From positions 237,991 through 301,990 of the forward strand of contig CANSGD010000457.1 of NCBI GenBank assembly GCA_947645195.1: a stretch of DNA of 64,000 nucleotides, written 5' to 3'. The position numbers were made by a program, and so were the translations under genes. How positions within the stretch are numbered: position 1 is the first letter of the stretch; the number at the start of each line of letters is the position of its first letter. This stretch comes from Patellifolia procumbens (lineage: Eukaryota > Streptophyta > Magnoliopsida > Caryophyllales > Amaranthaceae). Below the pieces are notes generated by a model that had not been told where the DNA came from, searched no databases, and was given only the letters and a program-made list of their open reading frames with translations. Of this stretch, positions 9,167-21,100 are shown piece after piece.

Positions 9167-9841
9167 GGCGTGCATCACATTTTGAAGAGCCCAAGTTCTG
9201 TTTGGGTTTCAAGCATGATTGTAAAGGAAGCCCAAGTTCTGTTTGGATTCCTATTTAATCTATTTCTTTTTTTGTTTTATTTCAAGCTTAAAATAAAGCC
9301 TAGTGATTACTTAAGACACTAAGGCAAGTAGGCGTGTGTTTTGTGGCTGATTAGGCATGTAATTAGGGGTTATTTACAGCTCATAATTGCTGATTGCCTT
9401 CTTTGTAGCAGCCCCTTAAATGAGGCTTAATTAGGGCATGAATTAAGGAGTTTTGTCACTCCTCAAAGCCATTCCTCTTAGGACGTTTTTAGGGTGTTTC
9501 AGCTCCTCCTTTGCTGCTCCTTATCTCTATATAAGGAGAGAAAATGATAATAGAAAGCAGATTTGAGTTTTGATAAAAAAAACCTTTGTGTTATAGTTTT
9601 TACTTTGAGTTTGTCTCAAGTATTGCTAACCCTTATTACTTTGAGTGAGTCTTGAGTGATAAGCCTAGGAGAGATTGAGTGAGTCTTATCTCTGACCTAG
9701 AACCCCAAAACATTGAGTGTGTTCTTGTGTTTTGGAACTATTTCTTGTTTCGAGTGATTTCTTTTTAAAGTGAGTGTTCTATTGTTCGTAAGTTTAGAAT
9801 CATCATCCAATCCTTTGGAGGGTGATTTTAGATTCACATCA
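9034..9841 (+). repeat. 3' LTR of element 1
   Basis: 808 bp, TGATCCAAAG to GATTCACATCA. Its first 133 bp carry the last 43 codons and stop of the polyprotein. It differs from the 5' LTR only at 9137 (T). Its promoter points rightward into the satellite at 9842-10699. Confidence 0.97.
9528..9534 (+). promoter_or_regulatory. Probable TATA box in 3' LTR
   Basis: TATATAA in the same inverted-repeat setting as in the 5' LTR. If active, it would drive read-through transcription into the satellite to the right. Confidence 0.6.
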
Positions 9842-9846
9842 CCTTG
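9842..9846. repeat. Target site duplication of element 1, right copy
   Basis: CCTTG directly after the CA end of the 3' LTR, identical to 3461-3465. The satellite monomer then continues in phase with GATCAAAATC. Confidence 0.95.
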
Positions 9847-10694
9847 GATCAAAATCAATTCAAAGGTAAAATCGTCATAGTCTCTTAGGCGATTTGTGGT
9901 GTTTGAAAACCTTTCAAATCATTTTGTTGTGAATAATTACCAAATATTTTTGAGTCCTTGAATAGGTATCAGATATATTTAAAGCATATGAAGCCCTTGG
10001 ATCAAACTCAATTCAAATCAATGGATAAAACCGTCATAGTCTCTTAGGCGATTTGTGGTGCTTACTTACCAAATGTTTTACCTGCTTGAATCTGTATTAG
10101 ATATATTTTAATCATATGAAGTCCTTGGATCCACCAAATTCAAATCAAAGGGTAAAACCGTCATACTCTCTTAGGCGATTTGTGGTGTATGAACACCTTT
10201 CAAATCATTTTGTTGTGAATAACTACCAAATATTTTTGAGTCCTTGAATAGGTATTAGATATATTTAAAGCATATGAAGCCCTTGGATCAAACTCATTTC
10301 AAATTAAAGGGTAAAATCGTCATAGTCTCTTAGGCGATTTGTGGTGTATGAGCACCTTTCAAATTTTTTTATTGTGAATATTTACAAAATAATTCCTACT
10401 CTTTGAATATGTATTAGATATATTTAAAGCATATGAAACCCTTGGATAAAATTCAATTTAATCAAAGTGTAAAACCGTCATAGTCTCTTAGGCGATTTGT
10501 GGTGTATGAACACCTTTCAAATTATTTTGTTGTGAATATTTACCAAATTTTTTTGAGTCCTTTAATAGGTATTAGATCTATTTAAATCATATGAAGCCCT
10601 TGGATATAACTCAATACAAATCAAAGGGTAAAACCGTCATTGTCTCTTAGGGGATTTGTGATGTATGAAAACCTTTCAAATCATTTTGTTGTGA
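9847..10694 (+). repeat. Satellite between the two retrotransposons
   Basis: About 850 bp, or five and a third monomers, in plus orientation. It carries GTCATAGTCTCTTAGGCG and related blocks at the usual spacing, apart from one monomer near 10040-10090 that is shortened around GTGGTGCTTACTTACC. No gene is present. It is flanked by two convergent LTR promoters. Confidence 0.93.
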
Positions 10695-10699
10695 ATAAT
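10695..10699. repeat. Target site duplication of element 2, left copy
   Basis: ATAAT directly before the element end; the same five bases occur at 12761-12765. Uninterrupted monomers read GTGAATAATTACC here, so joining the two flanks restores the satellite. Confidence 0.92.
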
Positions 10700-11505
10700 T
10701 GATGTGAATCTAAAATCACCCTCCAAATGTTTGGATGATGATTCTAAACTTACGAATAATAGAACACTCACTTTAACAATAAATCACTCGAAATAAGTAA
10801 TAGTACCAAAACACAAGAACACACTCAATGTTTTGGGGTTCTTGGTCAGAGATAAGACTCACTCAATCTATCCTAGGCTTATCACTCAAGACTCACTCAA
10901 AGTAATAAGGGTTAGCAATACTTGAGGCAAACTCAAAGGAAAAACTATAACACAATGGTTTTTTATCAAATCTCAAATCTGATTTCTATTATCATTTTCT
11001 CTCCTTATATAGAGATAAGGAGCAGCAAGGAGGAGCTGAAACACCCTAAAAAACGTCCTAAGAGGAATGGCTTTGAGGAGTTACAAAACTCCTTGATTCA
11101 CGCTCTAATTAAGCCTCATTTAAGGGGCCGTTACAAAGAAGGCAATCAGCAACTATGAGCTGTAAACAACCCCTAATTACATGCCTAATCAGCCACTAAA
11201 CACACACCTACTTGCCGTAGTGTCTTAAGTAATCACTAGGCTTTATTTTAAGCTTGAAATAAAACAACAAAAGAAATAGATTAAATAGGATTCCATACAA
11301 AACTTGGACTTCCTTTACAATCATGCTTGAAACCCAAACAGAACTTGGGCTCTTGAAAATGTGATGCACGCCTCAATCCACCATCCAAGTTAAACAAGTA
11401 AAAAACTCGGGCTTAAGAACAAATGGAGAAAAGCCAAGAGCTTCTAAAACAAGTGCAACTGGTTCATGAACCAAAGAGCCTTTAAGTGGGCTTGACTTTG
11501 GATCA
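10700..11505 (-). repeat. 3' LTR of element 2
   Basis: 806 bp, the reverse complement of the element 1 LTR with scattered substitutions and small indels (roughly 5 percent in the first 330 bp by eye, outside the coding part). TG and CA termini are kept. Transcription from it would run leftward into the satellite at 9847-10694. Confidence 0.93.
11005..11011 (-). promoter_or_regulatory. Probable TATA box in element 2 LTR
   Basis: TATATAA on the minus strand, in the same CTCCTTAT/ATAAGGAG context as in element 1. Its conservation between diverged LTRs supports a promoter role. Confidence 0.55.
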
Positions 11506-12760
11506 TTCTCCCCTTCTTTTGAAGAGTTTTCCCTCAAACTAGAATCATCTAAGTATGGTGACAAATCCCCCACATTGAACGTAACACTAACACCCATCAA
11601 CTCATCAGGAAGCTCAATTTTGTAAGCACTATCATTCACCCTTTCAGTCACTCTAAATGAACTATCAGAAAGAGGCATGAGTTTGTTTTTGCGAAGTTTG
11701 GGAAATCTCTCTTTCCTCAAATGAAGCCAAACCAAATCCCCGGGGTGAAAGATGGGTTGTTTTCGTCGTTTGTTTGCTCTCTCTTGGTATTTCTTATTCA
11801 TTTCCTCAATTCTTTTCTTCACTTGCTCACAGGTTTTTTGAAAGGCTTCCACCCTCTTTTTAGCATCTTTCTCCATAATATCCCCTTTAACCATAGGAAT
11901 AAGATCAATAGGCACAAAGGGATTCATTTCATAAACTACTTCAAATGGGGAGCGAGAAGTAGTTAAGGAATGAGCTCGATTGTAAGCAAACTCCGCATGG
12001 GCTAGTTTCATGTCCCAATCTTTTTGCGTTTTGCTTATAAGTCCTCTCAACAACGTACCCAAAGTTCTATTTGTCACCTCCGTTTGCCCATCAATTTGGG
12101 GATGATGGGCGGTGCTAAATAGCAACTTGGTACCAACAAGCTTCCATAGGGTCCTCCAAAAGTGACTAAGAAACTTGGAGTCCCTATCCAAAACTATACT
12201 TCGAGGAATGCCATGAAGTTTGACAACTTCCTTGAAGTACATTTCCGCCACTTTTACAGCATCATCAGTTTTATTACAAGCTATGAAGTGAGCCATTTTA
12301 AAGAATCTATCTACAACAACCATGATGCTATCCCTTCCCCTTTGAGTTCTTGGTAATCCTACAATGAAGTCCATGCTAACACTCTCCCATGGGGCATCTA
12401 GAACTGCAAGAGGAGTGTAGAGGCCTTTGGTGAAGTGACCCTTTGCTTTTTGACAAGTAGCACATCTCTCCAACACCAAAGTCACATCTTTGATAATTCT
12501 TGGCCAATAGAAATGCTCACCAAGAATATCATGAGTCTTTTGGATGCCAAAGTGACCCACCAAACCACCACTATGCACTTCCCTCACCAACAACTCCCTC
12601 ACGCCACTCTTTGGGACACACAACTTGTTACCCTTGAAGAGGTAACCATCTTGCTGCACAAACTCCTTTGATGGACTCTCTAACTCACTTGCAAAATCAG
12701 GATCATGTTGATAGCCCTCTTTGAGTTGCTCAAAATCTTGGACTCTCTTTGAGTTGATCA
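11373..12760 (-). pseudogene. Integrase fragment of element 2, open throughout
   Basis: About 462 codons open on the minus strand from the element edge to TGA at 11373-11375. There is no ATG at the 5' end; the open frame begins at a TTG overlapping the target duplication. The sequence starts just after RNase H (FEQLKEGYQHDPDF) and contains a whole integrase. It has the HHCC finger (HSGGLVGHFG and CATC), catalytic Asp in MDFIVGLP, Asp in VLDRD and Glu in DGQTEV. It has the five-A run (T run 11857-11861) missing one base in element 1, so its frame is intact where element 1 is broken. The GPY/F motif is altered: SSF instead of GPF. The LTR-encoded tail of 43 residues is identical to that of element 1. 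With no start codon and no Gag or RT it is best called a pseudogene fragment. Confidence 0.88.
11506..11520 (-). promoter_or_regulatory. Polypurine tract of element 2
   Basis: Reverse complement of AAAAGAAGGGGAGAA, identical to the element 1 PPT and adjoining the LTR. Confidence 0.88.
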
Positions 12761-12765
12761 ATAAT
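12761..12765. repeat. Target site duplication of element 2, right copy
   Basis: ATAAT directly after the TGATCA element edge, matching 10695-10699. The satellite resumes with TACCAAC. Confidence 0.92.
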
Positions 12766-14489
12766 TACCAACTATTTTTGAGTCCTTTAATATGTATTAG
12801 ATATATTTAAAGCATATGAAGCCCTTGGATCAAACTCAATTTAATCAAAGTGTAAAACTATCGTAGTCTCTTAGGCGATTTGTGGTGTATGAACACCTTT
12901 CCAATCATTTTGTTGTGAATATTTATCAAAAAAATTTGAGTCCTTGAATAGGAATTAGATCTATTTAAAGCATATGAAGCCCTTGGATATAACTCAATAC
13001 AAATCAGAGGGTAAAACCGTCATAGTCTCTTAGGGGATTTGTGGTGTATGAACACCTTTCAAATCATTTTTTTTGGTTAATTACCTAATATTTTTGACTC
13101 CTTGAATAGGTATTAGATATATTTCAAACTTACGAAGCCCTTGGATTAAACTTATTTCATATTAAAGGATAAAATCGTCATAGTCTCTTAGGCGATTTGT
13201 GGTGTATGAAAACCTTTCAAATAATTTTGTTGTGAATAATTACCAAATATTTTTGATTCCTTGAATAGGTATTAGATATATTTAAAGCATATGAATCCCT
13301 TGGATAAAACTCAATTCAAATCAAAGGGTAAAACCATCATAGTATCTAAGGCGATTTGTGGTGTATGAACATCATTCAAATCATTTGTGGTGCTTAATTA
13401 CCAAATGTTTTTGACTCCATGAATTAGTATTAGATATATTTCAATCATATGAAGTCCTTTGATCAACCTAAATTCATATCAATGGGTAAATCCGTCATAG
13501 TCTCTTAGGGGATTTGTGGTGTATAAACACCTTTCAAATTAATTTGGTTGTTAATAATTACCAAATATTTTTGAGTCCTTGAATAGGTATTATAAATATT
13601 TAAAGCATATGAAGCCCTTGGATCAAACTCAATTAAAATTAAAAGGTAAAACCGTCATAGTCTCTTAGGCGATTTGTGGTGAATGAACACCTTTCAAATC
13701 AATTTGTTGGGAATAATTACCAAACATTTTTGAGTCCTTGAATAGGTATTAGATCTTTTTAAAGCACATGAAGTCTTTGGATCCACCTCAATTCAAATCA
13801 AAGGGTAAAACCATCATATTCTCTTAGGGGATATGTGGTTTATGAACACCTTTCAAATCATTTTTTGTGCTTAATTACCAAATATTTTTGTCTAATTGAA
13901 TAGCTATTAGATATATTTCAATCATATGAAGCCCTTGGATTAAACTTATTTCATATCAAAGGGTAAAACCGTCATAGTCTCTTAGGCGATTTGTGGTGTA
14001 TGAAAACCTTTGAAATCATTTTTTAGTGAATAATTACCAAAAACTTTTGAGCCCTTGAATAGGTATTGGATATATTTAAAGCATATGAAGCCCTTGCATC
14101 TAACTCAATTCAAATCAGAGGGTAAAACCGTCATAGTCTCTTAGGCGATTTGTGGTGTATGAACACCTTTCCAATCATTTTGTTGTGAATAATTACCAAA
14201 TATTTTTGAGTCCTTGAATAGGTATTAGATATATTTAAAGCATATGAAGCTCTTGGATCAAACTCAATTCAAACCAAAGGGTAAAACCGTCATAGTCTCT
14301 TAAATGATTTGTGGTGTATGAGCCCCTTTCAAATCATTTTGTTGTGAATAATTACCAAATATTTTTGAGTCCTTGAATAGGTATTAGATATATTTAAAGC
14401 ATATGAAGCTCTTGAATCAAACTCAATTCAAACCAAAGGGCAAAACCGTCATAGTCTCTTATATGATTTGTGGTGTATGAGCACCTTTC
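12766..14489 (+). repeat. Satellite array right of element 2
   Basis: About 11 monomers of the 159-bp satellite in plus orientation. They are mixed variants, without a clear match to the fixed order seen further right. Some monomers carry TTAATCAAAG or AGGGGATTTG variants. No gene is present. Confidence 0.93.
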
Positions 14490-17400
14490 AAATCATTTTG
14501 TTGTGAATAATTACCTAATATTTTTGAGTCCTTGAATAGGTATTAGAAATATTTAAAGAATATGAAGCCCTTGGATCAAACTCAATTCAAATTAAAGGGT
14601 AAAACCGTCATAGTCTCTTAGGTGATTTGTGGTGTAAGAACACCTTTCAAATTTTTTTATTGTGAATATTTACAAAATAATTCTGACTCATTGAATATGT
14701 ATTATATATATTTAAAGCATATGAAGCCCTTGGATCAAACTCAATTTAATCAAAGTGTAAAATCGTCATAGGCTCTTAGGCGATTTGTGGTGTATGAACA
14801 CCTTTCAAATCATTTGTGGTGCTTAATTACGAAATGTTTTTAACTCCTTGAATCGGTATTAGATATATTTAAATCGTATGAAGTCCTTGGATCAACCTAA
14901 ATTTAAATCAAAGGGTAAAACCGTCATAGTCTCTTATGGGATTTGTGGTGTATGAACACCTTTCAAATCATTTTTTGTGCTGAATTACAAAATATTATTG
15001 ACTCCTTAAATAGGTATTTGATATATTTCAATCATATGAACCCCTTGGATCAAACTTATTTCAATCAAAGAGTAAAACCGTCATATCAGTTTGTGGTGTA
15101 TGAACATCTTTCAAATCAGTTTGTTGTGAATAATTACCAAATATTTTTGTGTCCATGAATAGGTATTAGATATATTTAAATCGTAGGAAGCCCTTGGATC
15201 TAACTCAATTCAAATCAAAGGGTAAAACAGTCATAGTCTCTTAGGCGATTTGAGGTGTATGAACACCTTTCAAATCATTTTGTTGTGAATAATTACCAAA
15301 TATTTTTGAGTCCTTGAATAGGTATTAGATATATTTAAAGCATATGAAGCCCTTGGATCAAAATTAATTCAAGGGTAAAATCGTCATAGTCTCTTAGGCG
15401 ATTTGTCGTGTATGAACACCTTTCAATTTTTTTATTGTGAATATTTACAAAATAATTCTGACTCCTTGAATATGTATTAGAAATATTTAGATCTTATGAA
15501 GCCCTTGGATTAAACTCAATTTAATCAAAGTGTAAAACATTCATAGTCTCTTAGGCGATTTGTGGTGTATGAACACCATTGAAATCATTTTTTTTGGTTA
15601 ATTACCAAATATTTTTGTATAATTAAATAGCTATTAGATATATTTCAATCATATGAAGCCCTTGGATTAAACTTATTTCATATCAAAGGGTAAAATCGTC
15701 ATAGTCTCTTAGGCGATTTGTGGTGTATGAAAACCTTTGAAATCATTTTGTTGTGAATAATTACCAAAAACTTTTGAGTCCTTGAATAGGTATTGGATAT
15801 ATTTAAAGCATATGAAGCCCTTGGATCTAACTCAATTCAAATCGAAGGGTAAAACCGTCATAGTCTCTTAGGCGATTTGTGGTGTATGAACACCTTTGAA
15901 ATCATTTTGTTGTGAATAATTACCAAAAAAATTTGAGTCCTTGAATAGGTATTGGATATATTTAAAGCATATGAAGCCCTTGGATCTAACTCAATTCAAA
16001 TCAAAGGGTAAAATCGTCATAGTCTCTTGGCGATTTGTGGTGTATGAGCACCTTTCAAATCATTTTGTTGTGAATAATTACCAAATATTTTTGAGTCCTT
16101 GAATAGGTATTAGATATATTTAAAGCATATGAAGCTCTTGGATCAAACTCAATTCAAATTAAAGGGTAAAACCGTCATAGTCTCTTAGGTGATTTGTGGT
16201 GTATGAACACCTTTCAAATTTTTTTATTGTGAATATTTACAAAATAATTCTGACTCATTGAATATGTATTATATATATTTAAAGCATATGAAGCCCTTGG
16301 ATTAAACCCAATTTAATCAAAGTGTAAAATCGTCATAGGCTCTTAGGCGATTTGTGGTGTATGAACACCTTTCAAATCATTTGTGGTGCTTAATTACCAA
16401 ATGTTTTTAACTCCTTGAATCGGTATTAGATATATTTAAATCATATGAAGTCCTTGGATCAACCTAAATTTAAATCAAAGGGTAAAACCGTCATAGTCTC
16501 TTATGGGATTTGTCGTGTATGAACACCTTTCAAATCATTTTTTGTGTTGAATTACCAAATATTATTGACTCCTTAAATAGATATTAGATATATTTCAATC
16601 ATATTAACCCCTTGGATCAAACTTATTTCATATCAAAGGGTAAAACCGTCATAGTCTCTTATGGGATTTGTGGTGTATGAACACCTTTCAAATCATTTTT
16701 TGTGCTGAATTACCAAATATTATTGACTCCTTAAATAGGTATTAGATATATTTCAATCATATGAACCCCTTGGATCAAACTTATTTCATATCAAAGGGTA
16801 AAACCGTCATAGTCTCTCAGGCGATTTGTGGTGTATGAAAACCTTTCACATCACTTTGTTGTGAATAATTACCAAAATAATTTGAGTCCATGAATTGGTA
16901 TTAGATATATTTAAATCATATGAAGCCCTTGGATCTAACTCAATTAAAATCAAAGGGTAAAACCATCATAGCCTCTTAGGCAATTTTTTGGTTCATGAAC
17001 ACCTTTGAAATCATTTTTGGTGGTTAGTTACGAAATAATTTTCACTCCTTGAATTGGTATTACGTATATTTCAATCATATGAAGCCCTTGGATTAAACTT
17101 ATTTCAATCAAAGAGTAAAACCGTCATAGTCTCTTAGGCGATTTGTGGTGTATGAACATCTTTCAAATCAGTTTGTTGTGAATAATTACCAAATATTTTT
17201 GTGTCCATGAATAGGTATTAGATATATTTAAATCGTACGAAGCCCTTGGATCTAACTCAATTCAAATCAAAGGGTAAAACACTCATAGTCTCTTAGGCGA
17301 TTTGTGGTGTATGAACACCTTTCAAATTATTTTGTTGTGAATAATTACCAAATATTTTTGAGTCCTTGAATAGGTATTAGATATATTTAAAGCATATGAC

Positions 17401-18108
17401 ACTCTTGGATCAAAATCTATTAAAGGGTAAAATCGTCATAGTCTCTTAGGCGATTTGTGGTGTATGAACACCTTGTAATTTTTTTATTGTGAATATTTAC
17501 AAAATAATTCTGACTCCTTGAATATGTATTAGACATATTTAAATCTTATGAAGCCCTTGGATCAAACTCAATTTAATCAAAGTGTAAAACCGTCATAGTC
17601 TCTTAGGCGATTTGTGGTGTATGAACACCTTTCAAATAATTTTTATGGTTAATTACCAAATATTTTTGTCTAATTGAATAGCTATTAGATATATTTCAAT
17701 CATATGATGCCCTTGGATTAAACTTATTTCATATCAAAGGGTAAAACCGCCACAGTCTCTTAGGCGATTTGTGGTGTATGAAAACCTTTGAAATCATTTT
17801 GTTGTGAATAATTACCAAAAACTTTTGAGTCCTTGAATAGGTATTGGATATATTTAAAGCATATGAAGCCCTTGGATCTAACTCAATCCAAATCAAAGGG
17901 TAAAACCGTCATAGTCTCTTAGGCGATTTGTGGTGTATGAACACCTTTCAAATCATTTTGTTGTGAATAATTACCAAATAATTTTGAGTCCTTGAATAGG
18001 TATTAGATATATTTAAAGCATATGAAGCTCTTGGATCAAACTCAATTTAAACCAAAGGGTAAAACCGTCATAGTCTCTTATATGATTTGTGGTGTATGAG
18101 CATCTTTC
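14490..18108 (+). repeat. Satellite segmental duplication, 3,619-bp unit, copy 1
   Basis: A block of about 23 monomers repeated nearly base for base in the next 3,619 bp. Matching landmarks include a shortened monomer with CGTCATATCAGTTTGTGG (15077 and 18696) and the deletion form GTCTCTTGGCG (about 16021 and 19640). I noted one difference, near 16580. Boundaries are approximate because they fall in shared monomer sequence. Confidence 0.9.
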
Positions 18109-21100
18109 AAATCATTTTGTTGTGAATAATTACCTAATATTTTTGAGTCCTTGAATAGGTATTAGAAATATTTAAAGAATATGAAGCCCTTGGATCAAAC
18201 TCAATTCAAATTAAAGGGTAAAACCGTCATAGTCTCTTAGGTGATTTGTGGTGTAAGAACACCTTTCAAATTTTTTTATTGTGAATATTTACAAAATAAT
18301 TCTGACTCATTGAATATGTATTATATATATTTAAAGCATATGAAGCCCTTGGATCAAACTCAATTTAATCAAAGTGTAAAATCGTCATAGGCTCTTAGGC
18401 GATTTGTGGTGTATGAACACCTTTCAAATCATTTGTGGTGCTTAATTACGAAATGTTTTTAACTCCTTGAATCGGTATTAGATATATTTAAATCGTATGA
18501 AGTCCTTGGATCAACCTAAATTTAAATCAAAGGGTAAAACCGTCATAGTCTCTTATGGGATTTGTGGTGTATGAACACCTTTCAAATCATTTTTTGTGCT
18601 GAATTACAAAATATTATTGACTCCTTAAATAGGTATTTGATATATTTCAATCATATGAACCCCTTGGATCAAACTTATTTCAATCAAAGAGTAAAACCGT
18701 CATATCAGTTTGTGGTGTATGAACATCTTTCAAATCAGTTTGTTGTGAATAATTACCAAATATTTTTGTGTCCATGAATAGGTATTAGATATATTTAAAT
18801 CGTAGGAAGCCCTTGGATCTAACTCAATTCAAATCAAAGGGTAAAACAGTCATAGTCTCTTAGGCGATTTGAGGTGTATGAACACCTTTCAAATCATTTT
18901 GTTGTGAATAATTACCAAATATTTTTGAGTCCTTGAATAGGTATTAGATATATTTAAAGCATATGAAGCCCTTGGATCAAAATTAATTCAAGGGTAAAAT
19001 CGTCATAGTCTCTTAGGCGATTTGTCGTGTATGAACACCTTTCAATTTTTTTATTGTGAATATTTACAAAATAATTCTGACTCCTTGAATATGTATTAGA
19101 AATATTTAGATCTTATGAAGCCCTTGGATTAAACTCAATTTAATCAAAGTGTAAAACATTCATAGTCTCTTAGGCGATTTGTGGTGTATGAACACCATTG
19201 AAATCATTTTTTTTGGTTAATTACCAAATATTTTTGTATAATTAAATAGCTATTAGATATATTTCAATCATATGAAGCCCTTGGATTAAACTTATTTCAT
19301 ATCAAAGGGTAAAATCGTCATAGTCTCTTAGGCGATTTGTGGTGTATGAAAACCTTTGAAATCATTTTGTTGTGAATAATTACCAAAAACTTTTGAGTCC
19401 TTGAATAGGTATTGGATATATTTAAAGCATATGAAGCCCTTGGATCTAACTCAATTCAAATCGAAGGGTAAAACCGTCATAGTCTCTTAGGCGATTTGTG
19501 GTGTATGAACACCTTTGAAATCATTTTGTTGTGAATAATTACCAAAAAAATTTGAGTCCTTGAATAGGTATTGGATATATTTAAAGCATATGAAGCCCTT
19601 GGATCTAACTCAATTCAAATCAAAGGGTAAAATCGTCATAGTCTCTTGGCGATTTGTGGTGTATGAGCACCTTTCAAATCATTTTGTTGTGAATAATTAC
19701 CAAATATTTTTGAGTCCTTGAATAGGTATTAGATATATTTAAAGCATATGAAGCTCTTGGATCAAACTCAATTCAAATTAAAGGGTAAAACCGTCATAGT
19801 CTCTTAGGTGATTTGTGGTGTATGAACACCTTTCAAATTTTTTTATTGTGAATATTTACAAAATAATTCTGACTCATTGAATATGTATTATATATATTTA
19901 AAGCATATGAAGCCCTTGGATTAAACCCAATTTAATCAAAGTGTAAAATCGTCATAGGCTCTTAGGCGATTTGTGGTGTATGAACACCTTTCAAATCATT
20001 TGTGGTGCTTAATTACCAAATGTTTTTAACTCCTTGAATCGGTATTAGATATATTTAAATCATATGAAGTCCTTGGATCAACCTAAATTTAAATCAAAGG
20101 GTAAAACCGTCATAGTCTCTTATGGGATTTGTCGTGTATGAACACCTTTCAAATCATTTTTTGTGTTGAATTACCAAATATTATTGACTCCTTAAATAGG
20201 TATTAGATATATTTCAATCATATTAACCCCTTGGATCAAACTTATTTCATATCAAAGGGTAAAACCGTCATAGTCTCTTATGGGATTTGTGGTGTATGAA
20301 CACCTTTCAAATCATTTTTTGTGCTGAATTACCAAATATTATTGACTCCTTAAATAGGTATTAGATATATTTCAATCATATGAACCCCTTGGATCAAACT
20401 TATTTCATATCAAAGGGTAAAACCGTCATAGTCTCTCAGGCGATTTGTGGTGTATGAAAACCTTTCACATCACTTTGTTGTGAATAATTACCAAAATAAT
20501 TTGAGTCCATGAATTGGTATTAGATATATTTAAATCATATGAAGCCCTTGGATCTAACTCAATTAAAATCAAAGGGTAAAACCATCATAGCCTCTTAGGC
20601 AATTTTTTGGTTCATGAACACCTTTGAAATCATTTTTGGTGGTTAGTTACGAAATAATTTTCACTCCTTGAATTGGTATTACGTATATTTCAATCATATG
20701 AAGCCCTTGGATTAAACTTATTTCAATCAAAGAGTAAAACCGTCATAGTCTCTTAGGCGATTTGTGGTGTATGAACATCTTTCAAATCAGTTTGTTGTGA
20801 ATAATTACCAAATATTTTTGTGTCCATGAATAGGTATTAGATATATTTAAATCGTACGAAGCCCTTGGATCTAACTCAATTCAAATCAAAGGGTAAAACA
20901 CTCATAGTCTCTTAGGCGATTTGTGGTGTATGAACACCTTTCAAATTATTTTGTTGTGAATAATTACCAAATATTTTTGAGTCCTTGAATAGGTATTAGA
21001 TATATTTAAAGCATATGACACTCTTGGATCAAAATCTATTAAAGGGTAAAATCGTCATAGTCTCTTAGGCGATTTGTGGTGTATGAACACCTTGTAATTT

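Larger units (their letters stand above)
3466..9841 (+). mobile_element. Full-length Ty3/gypsy LTR retrotransposon, CRM-like chromovirus (element 1)
   Basis: A complete 6,376-bp element: 808-bp LTRs beginning TG and ending CA, a 5-bp target duplication (CCTTG), a PBS matching initiator tRNA-Met, a gag-pol region in the order Gag, protease, reverse transcriptase, RNase H, integrase, and a purine-rich tract before the 3' LTR. Integrase after RT/RNase H places it in Ty3/gypsy. The RT, RNase H and integrase sequence style, absence of a recognisable chromodomain, and the coding region extending into the 3' LTR fit the CRM (centromeric retrotransposon) clade, with Reina as the alternative. The two LTRs differ at one base (G3569 versus T9137), so insertion is recent. 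Three single-base frameshifts break the coding region; no other internal stop is seen. It sits inside satellite, in a monomer of the AAACAGTCATAG type. Confidence 0.95.
10700..12760 (-). mobile_element. Truncated retrotransposon copy, integrase plus 3' LTR (element 2)
   Basis: A 2,061-bp copy of the element 1 family in reverse orientation. On its own strand it starts TGATC (the first five bases of the LTR), has a short filler, then enters internal sequence just after RNase H, continues through integrase and the PPT, and ends with a complete LTR. It lacks nearly all of the 5' LTR, the PBS, Gag, protease, RT and RNase H. A perfect ATAAT duplication flanks it, so both original termini are retained. 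It is clearly more diverged from element 1 than the LTRs of element 1 are from each other, so it is an older insertion or comes from another subfamily. Confidence 0.92.

Noticed and set aside
9847..10694. The short satellite between elements as a solo LTR or third element
   Set aside because: All of it aligns to the 159-bp monomer in phase with both target duplications; no LTR-derived sequence is present.
10922..11158. 78-codon plus-strand open frame in the element 2 LTR
   Set aside because: It is antisense to the LTR promoter region, interrupted in the element 1 LTRs, and without recognisable domains.
12759..12761. TTG as a genuine start codon for the element 2 integrase
   Set aside because: The codon is made by the element edge and the target duplication. 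Plant translation does not normally begin at such a site, and upstream polyprotein domains are missing.
14943..15158. 71-codon open frame in the satellite, repeated exactly at 18562-18777
   Set aside because: It spans monomer boundaries and its repetition is due to the 3,619-bp duplication. Other monomers have stops in this frame, and there is no start context or protein similarity I recognise.
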